This document shows positions 53,716 through 62,535 of a stretch of 64,000 nucleotides of DNA, piece after piece (within the stretch, counting starts at the first letter, position 1; each line of letters opens with the position of its first letter). Below the pieces are notes generated by a model that had not been told where the DNA came from, did not search any database, and saw only the letters and a list, made by a program, of their open reading frames with translations. The translations under genes were made by a program, and so were the position numbers. Origin of the DNA: Pseudomonas sp. ERMR1:02 (GTDB lineage Bacteria; Pseudomonadota; Gammaproteobacteria; Pseudomonadales; Pseudomonadaceae). Location of the stretch: NCBI RefSeq assembly GCF_002277815.1, contig NZ_NKJI01000018.1:47495-111494 (forward strand). Direction: 5' to 3'.

Positions 53716-53729
53716 CCTGTCAGGCACGC

Positions 53730-54797
53730 TTATATTGGATGACTCACCCCCTGCTCACCCAACCGATACTGATTATTCCCACTGCGCTTGGCCGCATACA
53801 TCGCCAGATCGGCAATGTGAATCAGCCGGTCCATGCTCGGCGCATGGTCGGGGAACACGGCGACGCCAAGGCTGGTGCCGATGTGCCGCTGTTCGTTGCC
53901 GATGGTGATGGGCGGGGAGAGTTCGACGAAGATTTTCTGGCAGATGCTGCGGGCTTCGTCCTGCAGGCAGATGCCTTGGGGCAGGCCCTGGAGAATGACC
54001 ACGAATTCGTCGCCGCCGATCCGGGCCACGGTGTCGGTGGTGCTCAGGATTCGTTTCAGTCGAGTCGCGGTGGTGACCAGCACGCGGTCGCCGGCCGCAT
54101 GACCGTAGTGATCGTTGATCGCCTTGAAACCGTTCAGATCGACAAACACCAGTGCAACCCTCGTAGCGCTGACGCGCGCCTGTTCCAGCGCAACGGACAG
54201 GCGTTCTTCGAGCACCAGACGATTGGGCAACCCGGTCAACGGATCGAAATGGGCCAGGTGTTGCAGGTAACTGGCGGAGGCTTTTTCCTCGGTGATGTCG
54301 CGCACTACACCCATCATCTTGATCGTCTGAGCATGGTCGTTCTTGACCACATTTCCGGTTTCCCGCAGCCAGCGGATGGTGCCATCGGGCCAGACCACGC
54401 GGTATTCCTCGTCGTGGTTTTCACCCGTTGCCAGGCAACGCAGCTCGCCGGCCCGGACTTTGGCCCGGTCGTCGGGATGCACGCAGGCGCAAAACAGCGC
54501 GTAGGAGGGCGTCACTTCGCCTATCTTGAAGCCGAACATGCTGAAGATCGCCTCCGACCAATAGAGCTTGTCGGTGTCTACATCCCAGTCCCAGGTGCCA
54601 ATGCGTGCGAAGTATTGGCTGCGCTTGAAACGCTCGGCGTCACCGTCCTGGTGGATGTTCTGGCCTACGGCGAGGTTGTTGATGATCGCGCGATATTCGG
54701 TCAGCTGCTTGCGCAACCCACGCTCGCGGGCGATCAATACGATAATCAGGATAAGCATCACCGAGCCGAAGGCGGCGATGGTCCAGAGCCCATTCAT
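53730..54797 (-). CDS. PAS-GGDEF diguanylate cyclase
   Basis: A 355-residue membrane protein. One N-terminal TM (~5-25), then a PAS/PAC sensor domain (~60-175, with YFARIGTWDWDVDTDKLYW, WSEAIFSM and MMGVVRDITEEKA), then a GGDEF domain (~180-345). The active site is intact: TVARIGGDEFVVIL, and the metal-binding DLNGFKAIND is present. The inhibitory site is degenerate: the four residues that end five before GGDEF read STTD, not RxxD, so product inhibition is likely weak or absent. It should make c-di-GMP in response to the PAS input. Confidence 0.9.
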   Translation of the reverse strand: MNGLWTIAAFGSVMLILIIVLIARERGLRKQLTEYRAIINNLAVGQNIHQDGDAERFKRSQYFARIGTWDWDVDTDKLYWSEAIFSMFGFKIGEVTPSYALFCACVHPDDRAKVRAGELRCLATGENHDEEYRVVWPDGTIRWLRETGNVVKNDHAQTIKMMGVVRDITEEKASASYLQHLAHFDPLTGLPNRLVLEERLSVALEQARVSATRVALVFVDLNGFKAINDHYGHAAGDRVLVTTATRLKRILSTTDTVARIGGDEFVVILQGLPQGICLQDEARSICQKIFVELSPPITIGNEQRHIGTSLGVAVFPDHAPSMDRLIHIADLAMYAAKRSGNNQYRLGEQGVSHPI

Positions 54798-54979
54798 TTG
54801 AAAATTGCCATCATGGCGTTGTGACCATACGGGTTGATGTTGATGACCTTAATTCAGGGTGATTTCGGCAAACGGCCTCAGAAAGTGATCTGGCGAGCGC
54901 AACAGTTGCCAATCGACGGCAAATCTGGGAAAACGGCGCCCATCAAGCCTTTCGGGCAACAAGCATACGAGTGAATGTT

Positions 54980-55318
54980 ATGAATGACGACCTTCAGGTT
55001 ATCGATCTCCAGGTAGGTGACGGAAAAGCCGCCATCAAAGGCGCACTGATCATCACCCAGTATCGCGGCTGGCTGGAAGACGGGACAGAATTTGATTCTT
55101 CCTACAGCCGAGGCAAACCATTCCAGTGTGTGATTGGCACCGGGCGTGTGATCAAGGGGTGGGACCAAGGCATCATGGGCATGCAGGTCGGCGGCAAGCG
55201 CAAGTTGCTGGTGCCGGCGCACCTGGCCTATGGCGAGCGCACGATGGGCAAGATCACGCCGAACTCGAACCTGATTTTCGAGATTGAATTGCTGGAAGTG
55301 CTGACGCGGGATGATTGA
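54980..55318 (+). CDS. FKBP-type peptidyl-prolyl isomerase
   Basis: A 112-residue cytoplasmic proline isomerase, a single FKBP domain without signal peptide. Conserved: GDGKAAIKGALIITQYRGWL, EFDSSYSRGKPFQCVIGTGR, VIKGWDQGIMGMQVGGKRKL and PAHLAYGERT. Both the folding surface and the typical FKBP core are complete. I take the ATG 54980; a GTG three codons earlier is less likely. It is monocistronic, ending before a REPIN. Confidence 0.9.
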   Translation: MNDDLQVIDLQVGDGKAAIKGALIITQYRGWLEDGTEFDSSYSRGKPFQCVIGTGRVIKGWDQGIMGMQVGGKRKLLVPAHLAYGERTMGKITPNSNLIFEIELLEVLTRDD

Positions 55319-55352
55319 TGGGCAGATTGTTTATAGGTCGTTCACGAGTCCT

Positions 55353-55455
55353 CTGTAGGAGCGAGCACGCTCGCGATGGTCGTGAACGATGACACTGGAA
55401 GCCTGACACCCAGTGGTGTTTTCAGATTCATCGCGAGCATGCTCGCTCCTACAGG
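55353..55455. repeat. REPIN (GAGCACGCTCGCG subtype)
   Basis: TGTAGGAGCGAGCACGCTCGCGATGG pairs with TCGCGAGCATGCTCGCTCCTACA downstream of the FKBP gene. Confidence 0.92.
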
Positions 55456-55471
55456 TGAAACCACTCCCATG

Positions 55472-55508
55472 AAAAAGCCCCCCACTGCCAAGGCAGTGGG
55501 GGGCTTTT
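55472..55508. terminator. Bidirectional rho-independent terminator
   Basis: AAAAAGCCCCCCACTGCC and GGCAGTGGGGGGCTTTT form a 17-base-pair inverted repeat, with A and T runs at the ends. It lies between the convergent FKBP and ilvE genes. Confidence 0.92.
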
Positions 55509-55527
55509 GTTTGTCGCGGACGTCAGA

Positions 55528-56547
55528 TCAAACTTTGACGATCCAGCCTGCTGGCGCTTCAATGTCGCCGGTTTGCACGCCGGTCAGCTCTTTGTAGAGC
55601 TTCTGGGTAATCGGGCCGACTTCGGTTTCACTGTGGAACACGTGCAGGTGGTCGTTGTAGTTGATGCCGCCGATCGGCGTGATCACCGCAGCAGTACCGC
55701 AGGCTCCGGCTTCCTTGAAGTCCGAGAGCTTGTCGATCAGTACATCGCCTTCGATCACTTCCAGACCCAGACGCGACTTGGCCAATTCGATCAGCGACAG
55801 ACGGGTGATGCCCGGCAGTACCGACGGCGAGCTCGGGGTGACGAACTTGTTGTCGTGGGTGATCCCGAAGAAGTTGGCCGAACCGACTTCCTCGATCTTG
55901 GTGTGGGTCAGCGGGTCCAGGTAGATGCAGTCGGCGTAGTGCGCCTTCTTGGCCTGGGAGCCAGGCATCAGGCTGGCGGCGTAGTTGCCACCGACCTTGG
56001 CGGCACCGGTGCCTTGTGGCGCGGCGCGGTCGTAGCTGGAGATCAGGAAGTTGTGCGGAGTCAGGCCGCCCTTGAAATAGGCGCCGACCGGGATGCAGAA
56101 GATCGAGAACAGGAACTCCGGCGCGGTACGCACGCCGATGTTGTCACCCACGCCGATCACGAACGGGCGCAGGTACAGCGCGCCGCCGGTGCCGTAAGGC
56201 GGGATGAAACGCTCGTTGGCGCGGACCACTGCCTTGCAGGCTTCGATGAACTGTTCGGTTTCGACGAACGGCATCAGCAGGCGTGCGCAGCTGCGCTGCA
56301 TGCGCAGGGCGTTCTGGTCCGGGCGGAACAGGTTGATCGAGCCGTCCTTGCAACGATAGGCCTTCATGCCTTCGAAGCACTGCTGTCCATAGTGAAGGGC
56401 AGTGGAGCCTTCGCTGATGTGCAGCACGTTATCTTCGGTCAGGGTGCCTTTGTCCCACTCGCCATTACGCCAGTACGACAGATAGCGCTTGTCGGTCTTG
56501 ATGTAGTCAAAACCCAGCTTGTCCCAATTGATGCTTTCGTTACCCAT
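55528..56547 (-). CDS. ilvE: Branched-chain amino acid aminotransferase
   Basis: A 339-residue fold-type IV PLP aminotransferase that interconverts leucine, isoleucine and valine with their 2-oxo acids. DLGFDYIKTDKRYL-type text at the N-terminus, LYLRPFVIGVGDNIGVRTAP, and the region after the PLP lysine (HTKIEEVGSANFFGI) are characteristic; the Lys is near residue 200. I start at ATG 56547 (GNESINWDKLGF), the usual N-terminus in this genus. It lies next to the bkd operon and supplies its substrates, but a REPIN separates them. Confidence 0.95.
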   Translation of the reverse strand: MGNESINWDKLGFDYIKTDKRYLSYWRNGEWDKGTLTEDNVLHISEGSTALHYGQQCFEGMKAYRCKDGSINLFRPDQNALRMQRSCARLLMPFVETEQFIEACKAVVRANERFIPPYGTGGALYLRPFVIGVGDNIGVRTAPEFLFSIFCIPVGAYFKGGLTPHNFLISSYDRAAPQGTGAAKVGGNYAASLMPGSQAKKAHYADCIYLDPLTHTKIEEVGSANFFGITHDNKFVTPSSPSVLPGITRLSLIELAKSRLGLEVIEGDVLIDKLSDFKEAGACGTAAVITPIGGINYNDHLHVFHSETEVGPITQKLYKELTGVQTGDIEAPAGWIVKV

Positions 56548-56660
56548 GACACCCTCTATCACTTATCAACCGCCGAAACGGTTCAAGGCTTCTGACGTTT
56601 TTCTGGATGGGCACAACAATACTTCATTCGACCGATGTTTCGCAGCCTGAAATGCGATCC

Positions 56661-56763
56661 TTGTAGGAGCGAGCCTGCTCGCGATGGACGTCAACGATAA
56701 CGCGCTCCGTCTGAATGACCGCGTTGTCCTGACGTTTTTCGCGAGCAGGCTCGCTCCTACAGG
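56661..56763. repeat. REPIN (GAGCCTGCTCGCG subtype)
   Basis: TGTAGGAGCGAGCCTGCTCGCGATGG pairs with TCGCGAGCAGGCTCGCTCCTACA between the ilvE start and the lpdV end, so it is in the 3' end of the bkd transcript. Confidence 0.92.
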
Positions 56764-56770
56764 GTTCGGG

Positions 56771-58153
56771 TTACAAGTGCAACGCATGCCCCAAGGCACG
56801 CAACGCCGCTTCCTGCACCGCCTCGCCTAGCGTCGGGTGCGCATGGATGGTGCCGCCGATGTCTTCCAATCGCGCGCCCATTTCCAGACTTTGCGCAAAC
56901 GCTGTGGACAGTTCGGAAACCCCGACGCCCACTGCCTGCCAGCCGACAATCACATGATTGTCCCGACGGGCGACGACGCGCACGAAGCCGCTTTTCGACT
57001 CCAGCGTCATCGCCCGGCCATTGGCGGCGAACGGGAAGCTCGACACGATGCAGTCCAAACCAGCAGCCTTGGCCTCGTCCGGGGTCTTGCCGACCACCAC
57101 CAGTTCCGGGTCGGTAAAGCACACGGCGGCGATGGCGGTGGGATTGAACTCGCGGGACTTGCCGCTGATCAGTTCGGCCACCATCTCACCCTGAGCCATG
57201 GCCCTATGGGCCAGCATCGGTTCACCGCTAAGGTCGCCGATGGCATACACGTTGCGCATGCTGGTCTGGCAACGGTTGTCGATCTTGATCGACGAGCCGT
57301 TCATGTCCAGGTTCAGCGCTTCGAGGTTCCAGCCCTGGGTGTTCGGTTTACGGCCTACGGCCACCAACACCTGATCGGTTTCAAGGTTCAGGATGTCACC
57401 GTTTGGATCGGTAACTTGCAGCGTATTTTTATTTGAATCAAAGCCTTGAACGCTATGTTTCAAGTAAAGCTTCACGCCAAGCTTTTTCAGTTCTTCATGC
57501 ACCGGTTGGGTCAATTCGGCGTCGTAGGCCGGCAGGATGCGCTCCTGGGCTTCGACCACGCTAACGTCGGCACCGAGCTTGCGATAGGCAATCCCCAGCT
57601 CCAGGCCAATGTAACCGCCACCGACCACGATCAACCGCTTCGGTACGGAGGTCGGCGCCAGGGCTTCGGTGGAGGAGATGATCGGCCCGCCGATCGGCAG
57701 CATCGGCAGGTTCACGCTCTTGGAACCGGTGGCCAGCACCAGGTGCTCGCACTGAATGCGGGTGTCGCCGACGTCGACGGTTTTACCGTCAACCACTTTC
57801 GCCCAGCCTTCAATAACCTGGACCTTGTTCTTTTTCAGCAGCGCCGCGACGCCGGTGGTCAGGCGATCGACGATGCCATCCTTCCACTCGACGCTTTTGC
57901 CGATGTCCAGCGTCGGCGCCGAAACGTTGATGCCCAACGCCGAATGCTGGCTGTGGTGCCGGGTCTGGTGGAACTGTTCGGCGACGTGGATCAACGCCTT
58001 GGACGGAATGCAGCCGATGTTCAGGCAGGTGCCGCCCAACGATTGGCCTTCCACCAGAATGGTCGCAATGCCCAGCTGACCAGCACGGATCGCCGTCACA
58101 TATCCGCCAGGACCGCCGCCGATGATCAGCAGCGTAGTGTTCAGAGTCTGCAT
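56771..58153 (-). CDS. lpdV: Dihydrolipoamide dehydrogenase E3 of the BCKDH complex
   Basis: A 460-residue flavoprotein that reoxidises the lipoyl groups of the branched-chain 2-oxoacid dehydrogenase complex with NAD+. FAD site: LIIGGGPGGYVTAIRAGQLG. The redox disulfide is in GGTCLNIGCIPSKALIH. NAD site: LIVVGGGYIGLELGIAYRKL. The C-terminal His-Glu of the dimer interface is in HAHPTLGEAVQEAALRALG. It is the last gene of the bkd operon, 7 bases after bkdB. Confidence 0.95.
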   Translation of the reverse strand: MQTLNTTLLIIGGGPGGYVTAIRAGQLGIATILVEGQSLGGTCLNIGCIPSKALIHVAEQFHQTRHHSQHSALGINVSAPTLDIGKSVEWKDGIVDRLTTGVAALLKKNKVQVIEGWAKVVDGKTVDVGDTRIQCEHLVLATGSKSVNLPMLPIGGPIISSTEALAPTSVPKRLIVVGGGYIGLELGIAYRKLGADVSVVEAQERILPAYDAELTQPVHEELKKLGVKLYLKHSVQGFDSNKNTLQVTDPNGDILNLETDQVLVAVGRKPNTQGWNLEALNLDMNGSSIKIDNRCQTSMRNVYAIGDLSGEPMLAHRAMAQGEMVAELISGKSREFNPTAIAAVCFTDPELVVVGKTPDEAKAAGLDCIVSSFPFAANGRAMTLESKSGFVRVVARRDNHVIVGWQAVGVGVSELSTAFAQSLEMGARLEDIGGTIHAHPTLGEAVQEAALRALGHALHL

Positions 58154-58160
58154 GTCTTAC

Positions 58161-59435
58161 TTACTCCATAAACAGCGTGGCGGGTTGTTCGAGCAAGGCA
58201 CGTACGGCCTGGATGAAGAGCGCCGCGTCCATGCCATCGACCACGCGGTGATCGAAGGAGCTGGAGAGGTTCATCATCTTGCGGATCACGATCTGGCCTT
58301 TGATCACCATCGGCCGTTCGACGATCTTGTTCACGCCGACAATCGCCACTTCCGGCAGGTTCAGCACCGGGGTGCTGACAATGCCACCCAACGCGCCGAG
58401 GCTGGTCAGGGTGATGCTGGAGCCCGACAGTTCATCGCGGCTGGCCTTGCCGTTACGCGCAGCCGTGGCCAATCGCGAAATTTCCGAGGCGCTGTCCCAG
58501 AGGCTGCGAGCCTCGGCGTGACGCACCACCGGCACCATCAAACCGATGTCAGCCTGAGTGGCGATACCCACATGCACCGCGCCGAGGCGGGTGATGACCT
58601 GAGCTTCGTCGTCGTAACGGGCATTGATCTGCGGGAAATCGCGCAGCGCGACGACCAGGGCGCGGACCAGGAACGGCAACAAGGTCAGCTTGCCGCGGGT
58701 CGTACCGTGTTTTTCATTCAGGTGGGCGCGTAGTTCCTCGACGGCAGTGACGTCGATTTCTTCGACATAGCTGAAGTGAGCGGCGCGTTGCGTGGCGTCC
58801 TGCATGCGCTGGGCAATCTTGCGGCGCATGCCGATCACCGGGATCTGCTCTTCGTCATTACGCTGGGCATAAGCACTGCTGGCGGTCGATGCGTTCGACT
58901 GACCCTGAGCCAGATAGGTATCGAGGTCTTCGTGCAGCACACGACCGGCCGGGCCGCTGCCACGTACCAGACGCAACTGGATGCCAAGATCCAGCGCATG
59001 TTTACGTACGGCCGGGGAGGCCAGCGGACGATCATCGGCTTGGCGAGCGACCATCGGTCCCTGGCATACGGCTGCCGGACGAGGCGCCGTTGCTGGTTTG
59101 CTTTGCACGACCGCTTCGACTTTCGGTGCGGCTACGGCTGGAGCTTCTTTAATGCCAGCCGCTGGAGCAGCCGACTCCTTAACGTTGCCCGCGCCTTCGA
59201 CTTCAATGCTGATCAGCACACTGCCGACCGCCATGACTTCGCCCGGCTGCCCGCCGAGGGCGATGACCTTGCCATGCACCGGCGATGGAATATCCACCAT
59301 CGCCTTGTCGGTCATGACATCGGCCAGCACCTGATCTTCGACGACCAGGTCGCCGACTTTCACGTGCCACTGAGACAATTCAACTTCCGCGATGCCTTCG
59401 CCGATGTCCGGCATCTTGATAACGTGCGTGCCCAT
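58161..59435 (-). CDS. bkdB: BCKDH E2 dihydrolipoyl acyltransferase
   Basis: A 424-residue E2 core of the branched-chain 2-oxoacid dehydrogenase complex. Order: lipoyl domain (~1-80) with the modified Lys in VMTDKAMVDIPSPV, an Ala/Pro linker, a peripheral subunit-binding domain (~125-165, SPAVRKHALDLGIQLRLVRG), then the acyltransferase domain with SSSFDHRVVDGMDAALF, where the DHRxxDG motif is catalytic. It begins right after bkdA2 and ends 7 bases before lpdV. Confidence 0.95.
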   Translation of the reverse strand: MGTHVIKMPDIGEGIAEVELSQWHVKVGDLVVEDQVLADVMTDKAMVDIPSPVHGKVIALGGQPGEVMAVGSVLISIEVEGAGNVKESAAPAAGIKEAPAVAAPKVEAVVQSKPATAPRPAAVCQGPMVARQADDRPLASPAVRKHALDLGIQLRLVRGSGPAGRVLHEDLDTYLAQGQSNASTASSAYAQRNDEEQIPVIGMRRKIAQRMQDATQRAAHFSYVEEIDVTAVEELRAHLNEKHGTTRGKLTLLPFLVRALVVALRDFPQINARYDDEAQVITRLGAVHVGIATQADIGLMVPVVRHAEARSLWDSASEISRLATAARNGKASRDELSGSSITLTSLGALGGIVSTPVLNLPEVAIVGVNKIVERPMVIKGQIVIRKMMNLSSSFDHRVVDGMDAALFIQAVRALLEQPATLFME

Positions 59436-60494
59436 TCAGACCTCCATAACCCGATGCAAAGCCGCGCCCACACGGGACGGACCAGGGAAATACGCCCACT
59501 CTTGCGCGTGCGGGTAGGGGGTGTCCCAACCAGTGACGCGTTCAATCGGCGCTTCCAGGTAGTGGAAGCAGTGCTCTTGCACCAGCGCGGCCAGTTCGGC
59601 GCCGAAACCGCAGGTGCGAGTCGCTTCGTGAACGATTACGCAGCGGCCGGTTTTCTTCACCGACTTGACGATGGTTTCCAGGTCCAGCGGCCACAGGCTG
59701 CGCAGGTCGATGACTTCGGCGTCGATACCGCTTTCTTCAGCAGCAACTTGCGACACGTACACGGTGGTGCCGTAGGTCAGGATGGTCACGTCCTTGCCCG
59801 GACGGGTGATGGCGGCAACGTCCAGCGGCACGGTGTAGTAGCCGTCCGGAACCTGCGCGGCCGGGTGTTTCGACCACGGGGTTACCGGGCGGTCGTGGTG
59901 GCCGTCGAACGGGCCGTTGTACAGGCGTTTTGGCTCAAGGAAAATCACCGGGTCATCGTTCTCGATGGAAGCGATCAGCAGGCCCTTGGCGTCGTAGGGG
60001 TTGGAAGGCATCACAGTGCGCAAACCGCAGACCTGGGTGAACATCGCTTCGATGCTCTGGCTGTGGGTCTGGCCGCCGTAAATACCACCGCCGCAAGGCA
60101 TGCGCAGGGTCATCGGCGCGGTGAACTCGCCGGCCGAGCGATAACGCAGGCGCGCGGCTTCGGAAATGATCTGGTCGGACGCCGGGTACACATAGTCGGC
60201 GAACTGGATTTCCGCCACCGGACGCAAGCCATAGGCGCCCATGCCCACGGCGACACCGACGATTCCACTTTCGGAGATCGGCGCATCGAACACCCGCGAG
60301 GTGCCGTACTTGTTCTGCAGGCCTTCGGTGCAACGGAACACGCCGCCGAAGTAGCCGACGTCCTGGCCGAACACTACTACGTTGTCGTCACGCTCAAGCA
60401 TCACATCCATGGCCGAGCGCAGGGCCTGGATCATGGTCATGGTGGTCGTGGTCATGGCGGTTTCCAACTGGATATTGTTGTTGTGATCGTTCAT
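59436..60494 (-). CDS. bkdA2: BCKDH E1 beta subunit
   Basis: A 352-residue beta subunit of the E1 decarboxylase, which pairs with BkdA1 in an alpha2beta2 enzyme. Transketolase pyrimidine-binding region: VVVFGQDVGYFGGVFRCTEG and SESGIVGVAVGMGAYGLRPV. The C-terminal domain has LTYGTTVYVSQVAAEESGID and RCVIVHEATRTCGFGAELAA. The start at 60494 follows the bkdA1 stop by one base, and the stop is adjacent to bkdB. Confidence 0.95.
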   Translation of the reverse strand: MNDHNNNIQLETAMTTTTMTMIQALRSAMDVMLERDDNVVVFGQDVGYFGGVFRCTEGLQNKYGTSRVFDAPISESGIVGVAVGMGAYGLRPVAEIQFADYVYPASDQIISEAARLRYRSAGEFTAPMTLRMPCGGGIYGGQTHSQSIEAMFTQVCGLRTVMPSNPYDAKGLLIASIENDDPVIFLEPKRLYNGPFDGHHDRPVTPWSKHPAAQVPDGYYTVPLDVAAITRPGKDVTILTYGTTVYVSQVAAEESGIDAEVIDLRSLWPLDLETIVKSVKKTGRCVIVHEATRTCGFGAELAALVQEHCFHYLEAPIERVTGWDTPYPHAQEWAYFPGPSRVGAALHRVMEV

Positions 60495-60495
60495 G

Positions 60496-61731
60496 TCAGA
60501 TCCCCAACTCTTGACGCTGGCGCTTCAAGTGCTCCGGCATCTCTTTGTAGACGTCTTCGAAAATCGTCGCGGCGCTTGGAATCTGGCCACCGGCGAGGGT
60601 GCCGAACTTCTCGGCTTCTTTTTGCGCGGCGATTACTTCGGCTTCCAGCTCGGCGCTGACGGCGGTGTGTTCCTCTTCGGACCACTGGCCGATCTTGATC
60701 AGGTGCTGCTTGAGGCGCGCGATCGGATCGCCCAACGGGAAGTGGCTCCAGTCGTCAGCAGGACGGTATTTGGACGGATCATCGGAAGTCGAGTGCGGGC
60801 CGGCGCGGTAGGTGACCCATTCGATCATGGTCGGGCCAAGGTTGCGGCGGGCGCGTTCTGCAGCCCAGGCGGAGGCGGCGTAGACCGCGTAGAAATCGTT
60901 GCCGTCGACACGCAGGGAGGCAATGCCGCAGCCGACGCCACGACCGGCGAACGTGGTGGCTTCACCACCGGCAATCGCCTGGAAGGTCGAGATTGCCCAT
61001 TGGTTGTTGACCACGTTGAGAATCACCGGCGCGCGGTACACGTGGGCGAAGGTCAGGGCAGTGTGGAAATCCGATTCGGCGGTGGCGCCGTCGCCGATCC
61101 ATGCCGAGGCGATTTTGGTGTCGCCCTTGATCGCCGAAGCCATGGCCCAACCCACAGCCTGGACGAACTGGGTGGCAAGGTTGCCGGAAATGGTGAAGAA
61201 ACCGGCCTCTTTCACCGAATACATGATCGGCAACTGGCGTCCCTTGAGCGGATCGCGCTCGTTGGACAGCAATTGGCAGATCAGGTCCACCAGTGGCACT
61301 TCGCGAGCCATCAGAATGCTTTGCTGACGGTAGGTCGGGAAGCACATGTCGTCGATGTTCAATGCCAGGGCCTGGGCGCTGCCGATGGCTTCTTCGCCGA
61401 GGCTCTGCATGTAGAACGACATTTTCTTCTGACGCTGGGCGACCACCATGCGGTTGTCGTAGATCCGCGTCTTGAGCATGGCACGCATGCCTTTACGCAG
61501 GATCTCCACCGGCACGCCTTCGGCCCACGGGCCCAAGGCATTACCCTGGTCGTCGAGCACGCGAATCAGGCCGCGGGCCAGATCAGCCGTTTCGGCGGGT
61601 TCAACATCGATTGGGGGTTTGCGCACCGTACCGGCATCGGTCAGATGCAGGTAGGAGAAGTCGGTTTTACAGCCGGGACGGCCTGATGGTTCAGGGACGT
61701 GCAGACGCAGCGGTTCATACGCTTGGTTCAT
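60496..61731 (-). CDS. bkdA1: BCKDH E1 alpha subunit
   Basis: A 411-residue thiamine diphosphate-dependent alpha subunit, first gene of the operon. TPP-binding motif: SAWIGDGATAESDFHTALTF followed by VILNVVNNQWAIST, spacing as in the family. It decarboxylates 2-oxo acids from valine, leucine and isoleucine. The operon bkdA1-bkdA2-bkdB-lpdV is transcribed away from bkdR, across a 185-base AT-rich region. Confidence 0.95.
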   Translation of the reverse strand: MNQAYEPLRLHVPEPSGRPGCKTDFSYLHLTDAGTVRKPPIDVEPAETADLARGLIRVLDDQGNALGPWAEGVPVEILRKGMRAMLKTRIYDNRMVVAQRQKKMSFYMQSLGEEAIGSAQALALNIDDMCFPTYRQQSILMAREVPLVDLICQLLSNERDPLKGRQLPIMYSVKEAGFFTISGNLATQFVQAVGWAMASAIKGDTKIASAWIGDGATAESDFHTALTFAHVYRAPVILNVVNNQWAISTFQAIAGGEATTFAGRGVGCGIASLRVDGNDFYAVYAASAWAAERARRNLGPTMIEWVTYRAGPHSTSDDPSKYRPADDWSHFPLGDPIARLKQHLIKIGQWSEEEHTAVSAELEAEVIAAQKEAEKFGTLAGGQIPSAATIFEDVYKEMPEHLKRQRQELGI

Positions 61732-61829
61732 GGCTTCTACGCTCGATCTTGTGAATTTCTTGTAGTGAGCTGACAGATTTCATTCGGTAGAACAAATCTT
61801 GTCCTACAACAATCATAGGCCCGGCCAAG

Positions 61830-61844
61830 AAGAATATTTCTCTC
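61830..61844. promoter_or_regulatory. Candidate BkdR (Lrp-like) binding box
   Basis: AAGAATATTTCTCTC matches 12 of 15 positions of the E. coli Lrp consensus (YAGHAWATTWTDCTR) in the bkdA1-bkdR gap, with a near-palindromic core AGAATATTTCT. BkdR is an Lrp homologue that activates this operon. Confidence 0.45.
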
Positions 61845-61916
61845 TGTTTCGTTGCGCTAAAGATCATTTACAGATAAAAAATCTGCATAAACAACAAAAA
61901 CAGGTGGTTTTGTCTC

Positions 61917-62405
61917 ATGCGCAAACTGGACCGTACCGATATCGGCATTCTCAACAGCCTTCAGGAGAACGCACGCATCACCAACGCTGACCTGGCACGC
62001 TCGGTCAACCTGTCGCCGACGCCGTGTTTCAACCGGGTCAAGGCGATGGAAGAACTGGGCCTGATCCGCGAACAAGTGACCCTGCTCGATGCCGACCTGC
62101 TGGGGCTTCACGTGAATGTATTCATCCACGTCAGCCTGGAAAAACAGGTCGAGGAGGCGTTGCAGCATTTCGAGGAGGCGATTTCCGATCGCCCGGAAGT
62201 GATGGAGTGCTACCTGATGGCAGGCGACCCGGACTACCTGATCCGAGTGCTGGTGCCGACCATCCAGTCGCTGGAGCGCTTCATGATGGACTTTCTGACC
62301 AAGGTGCCGGGGGTGGCGAATATCCGATCGAGCTTTGCGCTCAAGCAGGTGCGCTACAAGACGGCGCTGCCGTTGCCGGCGAATGGTTTAACCCTGGGAA
62401 CCTGA
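61917..62405 (+). CDS. bkdR: Lrp/AsnC-family activator of the bkd operon
   Basis: A 162-residue Lrp/AsnC regulator. The N-terminal helix-turn-helix is MRKLDRTDIGILNSLQENAR with NADLARSVNLSPTPCFNRVK. The RAM/AsnC effector domain (~70-145) has VFIHVSLEKQVEEALQHFEE and YLMAGDPDYLIRVLVPTIQS. In Pseudomonas, BkdR activates the divergent bkd operon in response to branched-chain amino acids. ATG follows AGGTGG. Confidence 0.95.
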   Translation: MRKLDRTDIGILNSLQENARITNADLARSVNLSPTPCFNRVKAMEELGLIREQVTLLDADLLGLHVNVFIHVSLEKQVEEALQHFEEAISDRPEVMECYLMAGDPDYLIRVLVPTIQSLERFMMDFLTKVPGVANIRSSFALKQVRYKTALPLPANGLTLGT

Positions 62406-62417
62406 CCGCAGATGACT

Positions 62418-62529
62418 GATCGTTCCCACGCTCTGCGTGGGAACGCCGCCAGGGACGCTCCGCGTTCCGCTTCGGGATGTGACGCAGAGCGTCACGGGAT
62501 GCATCCCCACGCAGAGCGTGGGAACGATC
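62418..62529. repeat. Nested palindromic repeat (CCCACGCTCTGCGTGGG family)
   Basis: Outer arms GATCGTTCCCACGCTCTGCG and CGCAGAGCGTGGGAACGATC are exact inverses. They enclose a hairpin (GGACGCTCCGCGTTCC) and a second one (GTGACGCAGAGCGTCAC). It is unrelated in sequence to the REP/REPIN family and lies just after bkdR. Confidence 0.9.
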
Positions 62530-62535
62530 ATTACA

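Noticed and set aside
21970..56763. Regularly recurring palindromes resembling CRISPR repeats
   Set aside because: Copies are kilobases apart, paired as inverted units, without spacer arrays or cas genes.
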